DNA from: Streptomyces sp. A 4/2
Lineage (GTDB): Bacteria > Actinomycetota > Actinomycetes > Streptomycetales > Streptomycetaceae
Length of the DNA stretch: 64,000 bases
Assembly: GCF_940670765.1 (NCBI RefSeq)
Contig: NZ_CALNVW010000039.1
Coordinates: forward strand, 62,001-126,000
Direction of reading: 5' to 3'
This document shows positions 1 to 7,904 of the stretch, piece by piece (the first letter of the stretch is position 1; every line of letters begins with the position of its first letter). The notes beneath the pieces are model-generated. The model made no database searches. It was not told the origin of the DNA and saw nothing but the letters and a program-made list of their open reading frames with translations. The position numbers and the translations under genes are program-made.

Positions 1-90
1 GCGGGGAGGGAGCACGGAGCTCGCCAGGGGGTCTCGCCATCGGGACCTACTTTCGGTGGGCCGCACGGGGCCGCACCTGCGACTGGTGAG

Positions 91-111
91 AAACAGTACG
101 GCGTACTGTTT
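91..111. promoter_or_regulatory. Perfect palindromic operator in front of the TetR gene
   Basis: Two 10-bp arms, AAACAGTACG and CGTACTGTTT, are perfect inverted repeats around a single central G. The site ends 51 bases before the GTG start of the TetR-family gene. TetR dimers usually bind such palindromes and repress their own promoter, so autoregulation is inferred. The site may also control a gene lying to the left outside the window. Confidence 0.7.
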
Positions 112-162
112 TTGCGGGCAAGGCTTTGCACAGGGGGAATACCCGCCGCATAGGGTGGGCGC

Positions 163-777
163 GTGACAGCCAGAAACTCCTACCCCAAGGGGGTCGCCAA
201 GCGGGAGGAGATCCTCAAGGTCACCCTCGAGATCTTCGGCCGCGAGGGCGAGCGGAACACCACCCTGCGGATGGTCGCCAAGGAGAGCCACATCAGCCTG
301 ACCGGCCTGATGCACTACTTCGCATCCAAGGACCACCTGCTCACCGAGGTCCTGCGCGCAAACGACCGCGCGGCCGAGGCGCGCTTCCACGACCCGGACG
401 TCGTGCGCGATCCGGGCGAGTTCCTGGCCAAGGCCCTGACGGCGAACGCCGCCAACTCCGCCCGCGTACGCCTCTACGTCACCCTTGCCGCGGCCTCGAC
501 CGACCCGGCGCACCCGGCGCACACGTACTTCAGAGAACGCTTCACACTGCTGCGCGCCACGATCACCGAGCACCTCACGGCCGAGCAGCGGGCCGGCCGG
601 GCGAGCCCCGATCTCGACCCGCACTTCACCGCCTCAGCCCTCGTCGCAGCAACCGACGGCATCCAACTCCAATGGCTGAGCGACCCCGACATCGACATGG
701 CGGACCAGGTCCGCGGGGTCTGGCGGATGCTCACTTCTGCGCCCGGCTCATCGGACACCGCCGCAACACGCACGTAG
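163..777 (+). CDS. TetR/AcrR-family transcriptional regulator
   Basis: A 204-residue one-component repressor. An N-terminal helix-turn-helix occupies roughly residues 12-60, with the typical pattern of a first helix (REEILKVTLEIFGREG), a turn and a recognition helix (LMHYFASKDHLL). The rest is an all-helical ligand and dimerisation domain with no recognisable ligand class. The GTG start is preceded by AGGGTGGG. A perfect palindrome lies just upstream, suggesting self-repression. The gene stands alone, because what follows is a gene remnant, so its target is probably itself plus something left of the window. Confidence 0.85.
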   Translation: MTARNSYPKGVAKREEILKVTLEIFGREGERNTTLRMVAKESHISLTGLMHYFASKDHLLTEVLRANDRAAEARFHDPDVVRDPGEFLAKALTANAANSARVRLYVTLAAASTDPAHPAHTYFRERFTLLRATITEHLTAEQRAGRASPDLDPHFTASALVAATDGIQLQWLSDPDIDMADQVRGVWRMLTSAPGSSDTAATRT

Positions 778-842
778 CGCCTCAGGCACAGTCGGCCACG
801 TCGTGGCCCGCCGCCCCTCTCACGTAGGCACGCAGGGCGGCG

Positions 843-1200
843 ATGCAGGCACCGAGTTGGTCGCGGGCATCGGTGAAGTGGTTCTGGGAAGCCGCCATGC
901 AGGAAGCCCGCGCCGCGTACGCCCACGCCTATCGCGTCAAACACCTCGGAGAGCAGGCAGACGCCTGGCACCGGACCAAGCTGCTGACCGAATACGTCAC
1001 AGCAGTGCGCGACCAAGCCACGTCACTGACGCCCGGGCAGGAAAGGACAGATCGAGGCGTGGCTCGCCTTCGCGGATGCCCGCCTCCAGCATCTCGCCAG
1101 GTCCGCCGCAGCGCCAAAGCTACCCTCCCCTCCGAAGCCCAGCGGCGACGGCCTCAAGCCTTTCCTCGGTCACTGGAGCCCGTACAGACCTCACCCCTAA
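843..1200 (+). pseudogene. Frameshifted remnant of a small helical protein
   Basis: The first frame gives a helix-rich segment (MQEARAAYAHAYRVKHLGEQ, then WHRTKLLTEYVTAVRDQ). At about 1041-1050 the sensible reading jumps to the next frame and continues as IEAWLAFADARLQHLA to a proline-rich end (LKPFLGHWSPYRPHP) and a TAA at 1198-1200. A net +1 or -2 shift in GAAAGGACAG joins the halves. The normal N-terminus also seems missing. The assembled pattern resembles short proteins I recall from actinobacterial integrative elements; that family link is from memory. It is probably a decaying leftover of a mobile element. Confidence 0.6.
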
Positions 1201-1319
1201 TGAGCCGCAAACCAGGCATAACCGACGCCCCTTGACTCAAGAGATAGCAACGAAGGGACCCGGCACGCCCTACCCGACGCACCGCCACCTGCAAGAACGG
1301 CCGCCCGACGCCCCATCAG

Positions 1320-1373
1320 AACGTGCGTCAAACGTGCGTCAGAAGGGCCTCACGCGCGTCGAATGTGCGTCAA
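1320..1373. repeat. Cluster of GTGCGTCA direct repeats
   Basis: The octamer GTGCGTCA occurs three times (about 1323, 1334 and 1365), with a related CGCGCGTC between, twice within a longer AACGTGCGTCA unit. It lies in the roughly 230-base gene-free stretch between the gene remnant and the methyltransferase gene. It could be part of an old attachment or recombination site, but no integrase or tRNA is visible to support that. Confidence 0.4.
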
Positions 1374-1427
1374 GATATCGCCCGTAACGCCCGCACCGCA
1401 CATCATGCGCACGCACAAAACCGCAGG

Positions 1428-2756
1428 TCAGGCGCCCTTTGTGACCGGTTCAAGGATGGCAACACACTCCACATGGTGCGTCATCGGAAACAGATCGAAC
1501 GCCCGCAGCACCCGCACCTTGTACCCGCCCTCCCGGAAGTAAGCCAGGTCCCGCGCCAGCGCCGCCGGGTCGCATGCGACGTACGCGATGCGACGCGCGC
1601 CGAGGCCCGCGAGGTGCTTGACCGTCTGCTTGCCCGCTCCCGCGCGCGGCGGGTCCAGGACGATCAGGTCGGTCTCCGTGATGCCGGTGCGCGGGAGGGC
1701 CGCCTCGACCTTGCCGTGTTCGATGCGGACCCGCGGCAGGTCCTTGAGGTTGTGGCGGGCGTCCTCGCAGGCGCGCTTGGAGGACTCGATGCCGAGTACC
1801 GCGCCCTGTTCGCCGACGCGTTCGGCGATGGCTCCGGCGAAGAGGCCCACGCCGCAGTACAGGTCGATGGCCGAGTCGCCCTTGCGGGGCATGAGTCCCT
1901 GCATCACGGCCTTCAGCAGGGTGTCGGCGGCCTGCGGGTGGACCTGCCAGAAGCCGCCCATGCCGACGCGGTACGTGCGCTCGTCGGCCCGTTCGCGGAC
2001 GAAGGGGCGGCCGTGGACGCGGTGCACTCCCCCGTCGTGCTCCTCGACCCGCAGGACCGAGACCGGCTTGTCGAGTTCGACCAGGGGCAGTCGGCCGCCG
2101 GGCTTCGGGGTGAGTACGACCTGGCGGTCGCCGGAGCCGGTGGCGGCGATGGCCTCGACCGATGCCAGCTGCGGCCATTCCCGCTTCTCGATGCCCAGTT
2201 CGGTGACGCCCGGCGCCGCGATGAGGCAGCGGTCGATGGCCTCGACCTCGTGCGAACGGTGCTTGCGCAGGCCCGCGCGGCCCGCTTCGTCCACGGTGTA
2301 CTGGACGCGGGTGCGCCATGCGGGCACCTCGCCCGGCGGCAGTTTGTCACCGGCCGCGGGCATCACGGTGCCGTCCCAGCCCGCTTCCTCGGGGGTGAGT
2401 CCGGCGAGACGCTGGAGCTGCTCGGCGATGACCTCGCCCTTGAGCCTGCGCTGCGCGCCCGGCTTGGCGTGCTGCCAGTCGCAGCCGCCGCACTTCCCGG
2501 GGCCCGCGTAGGGGCAGGGGGCCTCGACGCGGTCCTTGGACGCCTCGATGATCCGGACGGCGTCGGCACGCAGGAAGCGCGAGCTCTCCTCGCCCTCGGT
2601 CACCCGGGCGACGACCTTCTCGCCGGGCAGGGTGTGACGTACGAAGAGGACACGGCCCTCGGCGTTGCGGGCGATGCAGTGGCCGCCGTGCGCGACGGGG
2701 CCGACCTCGACCTCGTACTCCTCCCCGACCAGCGATGACGTGGGTTCTGTCTGCAT
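1428..2756 (-). CDS. TRAM-domain class I SAM-dependent RNA (uracil-5-)methyltransferase
   Basis: A 442-residue enzyme of the RumA/TrmA family, which methylates C5 of a uridine in rRNA or tRNA. An N-terminal TRAM domain (about residues 5-65) is followed by a cysteine cluster (CPYAGPGKCGGC) expected to hold a 4Fe-4S centre as in RumA. The C-terminal Rossmann domain shows the SAM loop DLYCGVGLFAG, LDPPRAG, and the catalytic cysteine in VACDPAALARDL. The ATG at 2756 was preferred because the longer reading adds 14 non-conserved residues. The M. tuberculosis counterpart by position is Rv2689c. Whether the substrate is rRNA or tRNA cannot be told from sequence. Confidence 0.9.
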   Translation of the reverse strand: MQTEPTSSLVGEEYEVEVGPVAHGGHCIARNAEGRVLFVRHTLPGEKVVARVTEGEESSRFLRADAVRIIEASKDRVEAPCPYAGPGKCGGCDWQHAKPGAQRRLKGEVIAEQLQRLAGLTPEEAGWDGTVMPAAGDKLPPGEVPAWRTRVQYTVDEAGRAGLRKHRSHEVEAIDRCLIAAPGVTELGIEKREWPQLASVEAIAATGSGDRQVVLTPKPGGRLPLVELDKPVSVLRVEEHDGGVHRVHGRPFVRERADERTYRVGMGGFWQVHPQAADTLLKAVMQGLMPRKGDSAIDLYCGVGLFAGAIAERVGEQGAVLGIESSKRACEDARHNLKDLPRVRIEHGKVEAALPRTGITETDLIVLDPPRAGAGKQTVKHLAGLGARRIAYVACDPAALARDLAYFREGGYKVRVLRAFDLFPMTHHVECVAILEPVTKGA

Positions 2757-2870
2757 GGCGGGGGGACTCCAGAAGATCAAAAGGGAACAGCCGGACAACG
2801 ACCCACCAGTCTACGTGGGTGTTCTCCGGCTGCTCACCAGTCGGACCGGATGCGGCTGTGCGTCTGCTCT

Positions 2871-2998
2871 CAGCGCGGGTGCCTGTACCCGTCCCAGCGC
2901 CGGTGCCGGTGCCCGTACCCGTCCGAGCACCGGTGCCTGTAGCCGTCCCGGTCGCTGTACCGGTCCCGGTCGCTGTACCGGTCCCGGACGCTGTACGC
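2871..2998. repeat. Intergenic short tandem repeats (18-bp units)
   Basis: Between the permease and methyltransferase genes the DNA is built from variants of GTCCCGGTCGCTGTACCG. Two exact copies lie at 2945-2962 and 2963-2980, a diverged copy at 2981-2998, and looser GTACCCGTCC/CCGGTGCC units run back to about 2871. The forward frame would read Pro-Val dipeptides, but it has no credible start and crosses into antisense of the permease. I treat it as non-coding. The rest of 2757-3027 shows no gene. Confidence 0.6.
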
Positions 2999-3027
2999 CG
3001 GGGCCGGCACGGGTCCCGGCGTACCGC

Positions 3028-5118
3028 TCAGCTCTTGCTCTTCGGGGTCTTGGCCGCGCCCGACCCCTTGCCGCTGCCGGGGCCCATGGGCTCCCTGGGC
3101 CGGGCCACCGGACCGCGGCGGACCGCACCCGGCGCGTTCCATTCGGCCCGCTTCCTCGCGCGCTTCTTCGCGACTTCGGAGGACTCCAGCTGGTACGGCA
3201 CCGAGGTGACCATCACGCCGGGGGTGAAGAGCAGCCTGCCCTTGAGGCGCAGGGCGCTCTGGTTGTGCAGGACGTGCTCGTACCAGTGCCCCACCACGTA
3301 CTCGGGGATGTACACGGACACGACGTCCCGCGGGCTCTCGCGCCGCAGCCCCCGCACGTATTCGACGATCGGCCGGGTGATCTCGCGGTACGGCGAGTCC
3401 AGGATCTTCAGCGGCACGTTGATGCCCCGCCGCTCCCACTCCTCCTTCAGCGCCTTCGTCTCCGCCGGGTCGACGCCGATGGAGAGCGCCTCCAGCTGGT
3501 CGGAGCGCATCAGCTTGGCGTACCCGAGGGCGCGCAGCGTCGGCTTGTGGACCTTGGAGACCAGGACGATCGAGTGGACGCGGGAGGGGCGCAGGCTGTC
3601 GTCGGACGGTTCGTCCGGCGCCGCGATCTCCTCGGAGACCCGGTCGTAGTGCTTCCGGATCGCGGTCATCGTCCCGAAGAAGATCACCATGCCGAGCAGG
3701 GCGACCCAGGCGCCGTGGGTGAACTTGGTCGCCAGGACGACGACCAGCACCAGTCCGGTGAAGAAGGCACCGAAGGTGTTGATCGCGCGCGAGCGGATCA
3801 TGCGGCGGCGCTTCTCCGCGTCCTTCTCGGTCGCCAGGTGGCGGTTCCAGTGCCGGACCATGCCGGTCTGGCTGAGGGTGAAGGAGACGAACACGCCGAC
3901 GATGTACAGCTGGATCAGCCGTGTCGAGTCGGCTCCGTAGATCACCACGAGCAGTACGGCGGCCCCGGCCAGCAGCACGATGCCGTTGGAGAAGGCGAGC
4001 CGGTCGCCCCGGGTGTGCAGCTGACGGGGCAGGTAGCGGTCCTGGGCGAGGATCGAGCCGAGCAGCGGGAAGCCGTTGTACGCGGTGTTGGCGGCCAGGA
4101 AGAGGACCAGCGCGGTGGCCGCGGAGAGCACGATGAAGAGGAAGGTGCCGTTGCCGAACACGGCGGCGGCCACCTGGGAGATCACCGGGTCCTGGTTGTA
4201 GCCGGAACCGACGGCGACACCGTGGTCGAGCAGGTCGGTGGCGGGGTTGGACGCCATCCGCACGTTGGTGGCCATGGCGAGCCCGATGATCCCGCAGAAC
4301 ATCGTGACGGCCAGGATGCCCATCAGCGCCAGCGTGGACGCCGCGTTCTTGCTCTTGGGCTTGCGGAAGGCCGGGACGCCGTTGCTGATCGCCTCGACGC
4401 CGGTGAGCGCCGCACAGCCGGACGAGAAGGCCCGCAGCAGCAGGAAGACCATGGCGAAGCCGCCCAGTCCGCTCCGTTCCGCGTGGATGGTGAAGTCCGC
4501 GGTCGGCGCCTTCATGGTGTCGCCGAGTACGAGCCCGCGGAACGCGCCCCAGCCGATCATGATGAAGACACCGGCGACGAAGACGTACGTCGGGATGGCG
4601 AAGAGCTTCCCGGACTCCTTCACCCCCCGCAGGTTCATCAGCGTCAGCAGCACGATGGTGCCGACGGCGCAGAGCACCTTGTGTTCGACGACGAACGGGA
4701 CGGCCGAGCCGAGGTTCTCGACGCCGGAGGAGATCGACACGGCGACGGTGAGGACGTAGTCGACCAGCAGGGCGCTGGCGACCGTCAGCCCGGCCTTCGG
4801 CCCGAGGTTGGTGGTGGCGACCTCGTAGTCACCACCGCCGCTCGGGTAGGCGTGCACGTTCTGCCGGTACGACGCCACCACGGTGAACATCAGCACCACG
4901 ACCGCGACGGCGATCCACGGGCTGAAGTGGTAGGCCGACACACCCGCGACGGAGAGGACGAGCAGCACTTCTCCCGGGGCGTACGCCACCGAGGACAGGG
5001 GGTCGGAGGCGAAGACGGGAAGCGCGATGCGCTTGGGGAGGAGCGTCTCCCCCAGCTTGTCGCTGCGCAGCGCCCGGCCGATCAGGATGCGTTTGGGCAC
5101 GTCGGTCAGTTTGGACAC
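3028..5118 (-). CDS. KimA-like APC-superfamily potassium transporter
   Basis: A membrane transporter with about 12 hydrophobic helices and a long cytoplasmic C-terminal region (after about residue 465). It matches my memory of Bacillus KimA over its whole length: SDPLSSVAY, AYPSGGGDYEVA, LLVDYVLTVAVS, AFSSGCAALTGVEAISN, FTLSQTGM, HNQSALRL. The acidic and aromatic residues reported to coordinate K+ in KimA (Asp36, Tyr43, Tyr118, Thr121 and others) have equivalents here, for example D39 and Y46. The start chosen is GTG at 5118; an in-frame GTG at 5163 would add 15 residues. It is divergent from two TrkA/RCK genes. A generic amino-acid permease is the alternative. Confidence 0.8.
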   Translation of the reverse strand: MSKLTDVPKRILIGRALRSDKLGETLLPKRIALPVFASDPLSSVAYAPGEVLLVLSVAGVSAYHFSPWIAVAVVVLMFTVVASYRQNVHAYPSGGGDYEVATTNLGPKAGLTVASALLVDYVLTVAVSISSGVENLGSAVPFVVEHKVLCAVGTIVLLTLMNLRGVKESGKLFAIPTYVFVAGVFIMIGWGAFRGLVLGDTMKAPTADFTIHAERSGLGGFAMVFLLLRAFSSGCAALTGVEAISNGVPAFRKPKSKNAASTLALMGILAVTMFCGIIGLAMATNVRMASNPATDLLDHGVAVGSGYNQDPVISQVAAAVFGNGTFLFIVLSAATALVLFLAANTAYNGFPLLGSILAQDRYLPRQLHTRGDRLAFSNGIVLLAGAAVLLVVIYGADSTRLIQLYIVGVFVSFTLSQTGMVRHWNRHLATEKDAEKRRRMIRSRAINTFGAFFTGLVLVVVLATKFTHGAWVALLGMVIFFGTMTAIRKHYDRVSEEIAAPDEPSDDSLRPSRVHSIVLVSKVHKPTLRALGYAKLMRSDQLEALSIGVDPAETKALKEEWERRGINVPLKILDSPYREITRPIVEYVRGLRRESPRDVVSVYIPEYVVGHWYEHVLHNQSALRLKGRLLFTPGVMVTSVPYQLESSEVAKKRARKRAEWNAPGAVRRGPVARPREPMGPGSGKGSGAAKTPKSKS

Positions 5119-5336
5119 GGTGAGGATCGTAAGCGTTCGATATGGAGCCCGCGCACCCCCCACCCCCCGATCAGCACGGAATCTCCCGCTCCCCTCGCGG
5201 AGGGGTCCGTACCCCTACCGTGCGTGTGTAGCTTGGCCGCACGTCTGAGACTCTTTATTCCTCTGCCGGACCTTTTCCGGTGGAACAGCGCCGAACAGTT
5301 ATGACCGAAAATTTACGGACGTGTGGAAGGACGGTC

Positions 5337-6011
5337 GTGCACATCGTCATCATGGGCTGCGGGCGAGTGGGAGCCGCTCTCGCGCAGACCCTGGAACAGC
5401 AGGGGCACACGGTCGCAGTCGTCGACCAGGACCCCACGGCCTTCCGCCGCCTGGGTGCCGGGTTCGGCGGGCGCCGGGTCACCGGAGTCGGGTTCGACCA
5501 GGACACCCTCCGCGAGGCCGGGATCGAAGAGGCCGGTGCGTTCGCCGCGGTGAGCAGCGGGGACAACTCCAACATCATCGCCGCGCGGGTCGCCCGTGAG
5601 ATGTTCGGGATCGAGAACGTCGCCGCCAGGATCTACGACCCCCGTCGTGCCGAGGTCTACCAGCGCCTGGGGATTCCGACCGTCGCCACGGTCCGCTGGA
5701 CCGCCGACCAGATGCTGCGGCGGCTGCTGCCGTCCGGCGCCGAACCCCTGTGGCGCGACCCGAGCGGTGGTGTGCAGCTCGCCGAGGTGCACACGTCCGC
5801 CGCCTGGATCGGCCGCAAGATCAGCCAGCTCCAGGAGGAGACGGGCGTCCGTGTCGCGTTTCTCACGCGTCTGGGTGAAGCCATGCTGCCCACCTCGCAG
5901 ACGGTGCTCCAGGAGGGCGATCTGGTGCACGTGATGATGCACACGGACGACGGCGACATCCAGCGGGTCGAGGCGGCCTTCGCCCAGGGTCCAGAGGAAG
6001 GCGGTCACTGA
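5337..6011 (+). CDS. TrkA-family (RCK) potassium-uptake regulatory protein, first of pair
   Basis: A 224-residue cytoplasmic RCK protein. A Rossmann NAD-binding TrkA_N domain begins at once with HIVIMGCGRVGAALA and an acidic strand end (VVDQDP); the TrkA_C domain follows from about residue 135. The GTG at 5337 is chosen because GGAAGG lies 8 bases upstream and the fold starts there; an upstream ATG at 5280 would add a non-conserved tail. The stop overlaps the next start by one base (TGATG), so the pair is co-translated. It corresponds by context to M. tuberculosis CeoB. No TrkH/G channel is encoded nearby. Confidence 0.88.
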   Translation: MHIVIMGCGRVGAALAQTLEQQGHTVAVVDQDPTAFRRLGAGFGGRRVTGVGFDQDTLREAGIEEAGAFAAVSSGDNSNIIAARVAREMFGIENVAARIYDPRRAEVYQRLGIPTVATVRWTADQMLRRLLPSGAEPLWRDPSGGVQLAEVHTSAAWIGRKISQLQEETGVRVAFLTRLGEAMLPTSQTVLQEGDLVHVMMHTDDGDIQRVEAAFAQGPEEGGH

Positions 6012-6688
6012 TGCGCGTGGCTATTGCCGGGGCCGGTGCGGTGGGACGTTCCATCGCGGGCGAGCTGCTGGAGAACGGGCACGAGGTCCTGCTGGTCGAC
6101 AAGGCGCCCACCGCCATCTCGGTGGAGCGGGTGCCGCTGGCCGAATGGCTGCTGGCCGACGCCTGCGAGATCACCTCGCTGGACGAGGCGGCGCTGCAGC
6201 GGTGCAACGTGGTGATCGCGGCGACCGGTGACGACAAGGTCAACCTGGTCGTCTCGTTGCTGGCGAAGACGGAGTACGGGGTGCCTCGGGTGGTGGCCCG
6301 GGTGAACAACCCCAAGAACGAGTGGCTGTTCAACGAGTCCTGGGGCGTCGACGTCGCGGTGTCCACCCCGCGCCTGATGTCGGCGCTGGTCGAGGAGGCG
6401 GTGAGCGTCGGCGATCTGGTACGGCTGCTGCGCTTCAGCCACGGTGACGCCAACCTCGTCGAGCTGACGCTGCCGCCCGAGTCGGCGCTGGCCGGCACCC
6501 AGGTCGGTGATGTGGCGTGGCCGGAGGACACCTCGCTGGTCACGATCATCCGCGGCACGCGCGTCCTGACGCCGAGCCCGGAGGAGACGCTGGAGCCGGG
6601 CGACGAGCTGCTGTTCGTCGCCGCGCAGGCGCGCGAGGAGCAGCTGGAGGACCTGCTGTCGGTACGGAGCGAGGGCGCCGCCGGTTAG
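6011..6688 (+). CDS. TrkA-family (RCK) potassium-uptake regulatory protein, second of pair
   Basis: A 225-residue RCK protein starting with the nucleotide-binding loop MRVAIAGAGAVGRSIAGELL; the TrkA_N domain covers about residues 1-130 and TrkA_C about 135-220 (TLPPESALAGTQVGDV). It overlaps its partner by one base and is followed by a strong bidirectional terminator. The two differ clearly in sequence and probably form a hetero-oligomeric gating ring like CeoB/CeoC of mycobacteria. The likely membrane partner is the divergent KimA-like permease; that pairing is inferred from gene order only. Confidence 0.87.
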   Translation: MRVAIAGAGAVGRSIAGELLENGHEVLLVDKAPTAISVERVPLAEWLLADACEITSLDEAALQRCNVVIAATGDDKVNLVVSLLAKTEYGVPRVVARVNNPKNEWLFNESWGVDVAVSTPRLMSALVEEAVSVGDLVRLLRFSHGDANLVELTLPPESALAGTQVGDVAWPEDTSLVTIIRGTRVLTPSPEETLEPGDELLFVAAQAREEQLEDLLSVRSEGAAG

Positions 6689-6698
6689 GGACGTACGC

Positions 6699-6734
6699 CC
6701 GAAGGGCGGGGCCGCAACCGGCCCCGCCCTTCGG
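6699..6734. terminator. Bidirectional terminator hairpin between trkA pair and DUF3159 gene
   Basis: A perfect 16-bp stem (CCGAAGGGCGGGGCCG paired with its complement at 6719-6734) closes a four-base CAAC loop. It sits between convergent genes ending at 6688 and 6750. Neither side has a long U tract, which is usual for Streptomyces. Confidence 0.8.
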
Positions 6735-6749
6735 TGTGTGTCCGCGCGG

Positions 6750-7484
6750 TTATGCCTCGCCGCGCTGTGCCTCGGCTGCGGCGGCCTTGCGGGCCTTCTC
6801 GGCCTGCTCCTCCGCCTCCATCTCCGCGAACACGTCGATCGGCGGCGGCGCCTTCGCCAGGAAGACCCAGGTCAGATAGACGGCGAGCAGGAACGGCGGG
6901 ATCTTCAGCGCGATCAGCACCCAGCCGAACTTCGTGGTGTCGGCCCACCAGTACATCGGGAAGAGGATCGCGCACTTGGCCAGCAGGATCAGGCCCCAGG
7001 CCCAGCTGGACTTGGCGTACGCCGTCTTGCGGCCGGGGTTGCGGGTGCGCCAGGAGAGGTTCTCCTTGAACACCGGGCCGAGGATCACCCCGATCAGCGG
7101 GAAGCCCACCGCGGCGGTGACGATGTACGCGAGGGCCAGCCCCAGCGTGTAGATCATCCCCGGCAGATAGAAGTCCTTGGCGTTGCCGGTCATCATCGCG
7201 AAGACGACACCGAAGGCCACGCCGAAGACGCCGCTGAAGGCGTGCTTGACGGTGTCCTTGCGGACCAGCCGTACGGCGACGAGCACCAGGGAGACCGCGA
7301 CGGCGGCGATCGCGGAGGACTTCAGGTCCTTGTTGACCGTGAAGATCGTCACGAACAGCAGGCCGGGGAGCACGGTCTCCACCATGCCCCGCACCCCGCC
7401 GAAGGCCTCGAAGAGAGCTGCCTCGGTGACAGCTCTCGCATCGGTGTCCTGGTCGGTTGCGGTCGGCTTGTCGAGAGACGTCAC
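6750..7484 (-). CDS. DUF3159 integral membrane protein
   Basis: A 244-residue membrane protein of unknown function. After a hydrophilic start of about 20 residues come roughly six hydrophobic segments (for example VLPGLLFVTIFTV, AIAAVAVSLVLVAVRLV, GVFGVAFGVVFAMM, WVLIALKIPPFLLAVYLTWVFL). The tail is charged and alanine-rich. The stop of the OB-fold gene is 3 bases upstream, so the two are one transcript. The same pair occurs in M. tuberculosis as Rv2694c/Rv2693c next to the TrkA genes, hinting at a shared membrane or ion-related role, but nothing biochemical can be read from it. Confidence 0.85.
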   Translation of the reverse strand: MTSLDKPTATDQDTDARAVTEAALFEAFGGVRGMVETVLPGLLFVTIFTVNKDLKSSAIAAVAVSLVLVAVRLVRKDTVKHAFSGVFGVAFGVVFAMMTGNAKDFYLPGMIYTLGLALAYIVTAAVGFPLIGVILGPVFKENLSWRTRNPGRKTAYAKSSWAWGLILLAKCAILFPMYWWADTTKFGWVLIALKIPPFLLAVYLTWVFLAKAPPPIDVFAEMEAEEQAEKARKAAAAEAQRGEA

Positions 7485-7487
7485 CGG

Positions 7488-7871
7488 CTACTCCTGTCCG
7501 AGCGGTCGCAGTTCGTATTTGGGGTTGAACAGCACCCGCCGGCCGTGGCTCATCGAGATCCGGCCGGAGGCGATCAGCCTGCGTCCCGGTTCTATGCCCA
7601 CGATCGAGCGCCGTCCCAGCCACACCACGTCCAGCGGGGCCGTGCCGTCGAACAGCTCGGCCTCCAGGGCGGGCACACCGGCCCGGGGACGCAGGGTGAC
7701 CGTGCGCAAGGTACCAGTCACCTTGACGATCTGGCGGTCGGTGCACTCGGAGATACGGGTGCACCCGGCGGCCTGTGCGTCCTCCTGCAGCTCCGCGGAG
7801 TGCAGGTCCTCCAGGGAGGTCGACAGCCGGTCGATCATCCGGCGGAAGCGGCCGGTCGGCTTAACACTCAT
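7488..7871 (-). CDS. OB-fold nucleic-acid-binding domain protein
   Basis: A 127-residue cytoplasmic protein. The central part (about residues 45-115) has the five-strand pattern of an OB fold of the tRNA-anticodon/RecG wedge type: VKVTGTLRTVTLRP, LEAELFDGTAPLDVVWLG, GIEPGRRLIASGRI, RVLFNPKYEL. There are no catalytic residues, so it probably binds nucleic acid or acts as an adaptor. It lies 33 bases after kdpE and immediately before the DUF3159 gene on the same strand. Function unknown. Confidence 0.83.
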   Translation of the reverse strand: MSVKPTGRFRRMIDRLSTSLEDLHSAELQEDAQAAGCTRISECTDRQIVKVTGTLRTVTLRPRAGVPALEAELFDGTAPLDVVWLGRRSIVGIEPGRRLIASGRISMSHGRRVLFNPKYELRPLGQE

Positions 7872-7904
7872 ACCCGAAGGGTACCGGGGAGCCGGGCCGT
7901 GGGA

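Noticed and set aside
1..40. Possible gene running left off the window, start ATG at 40 on the minus strand
   Set aside because: Only 13 codons are visible and the ribosome site is weak; it would fit a TetR-regulated divergent gene but cannot be supported.
2665..5304. Very long plus-strand open frame opposite the KimA-like gene
   Set aside because: It is an antisense shadow typical of GC-rich DNA; composition is Arg/Gly/Asp/His-rich with no fold, and the minus frame has clear transporter motifs.
5119..5336. c-di-AMP riboswitch before the KimA-like gene
   Set aside because: The conserved aptamer blocks found at 44583-44735 are not present here; only a small CCCCTC/GAGGGG hairpin is seen.
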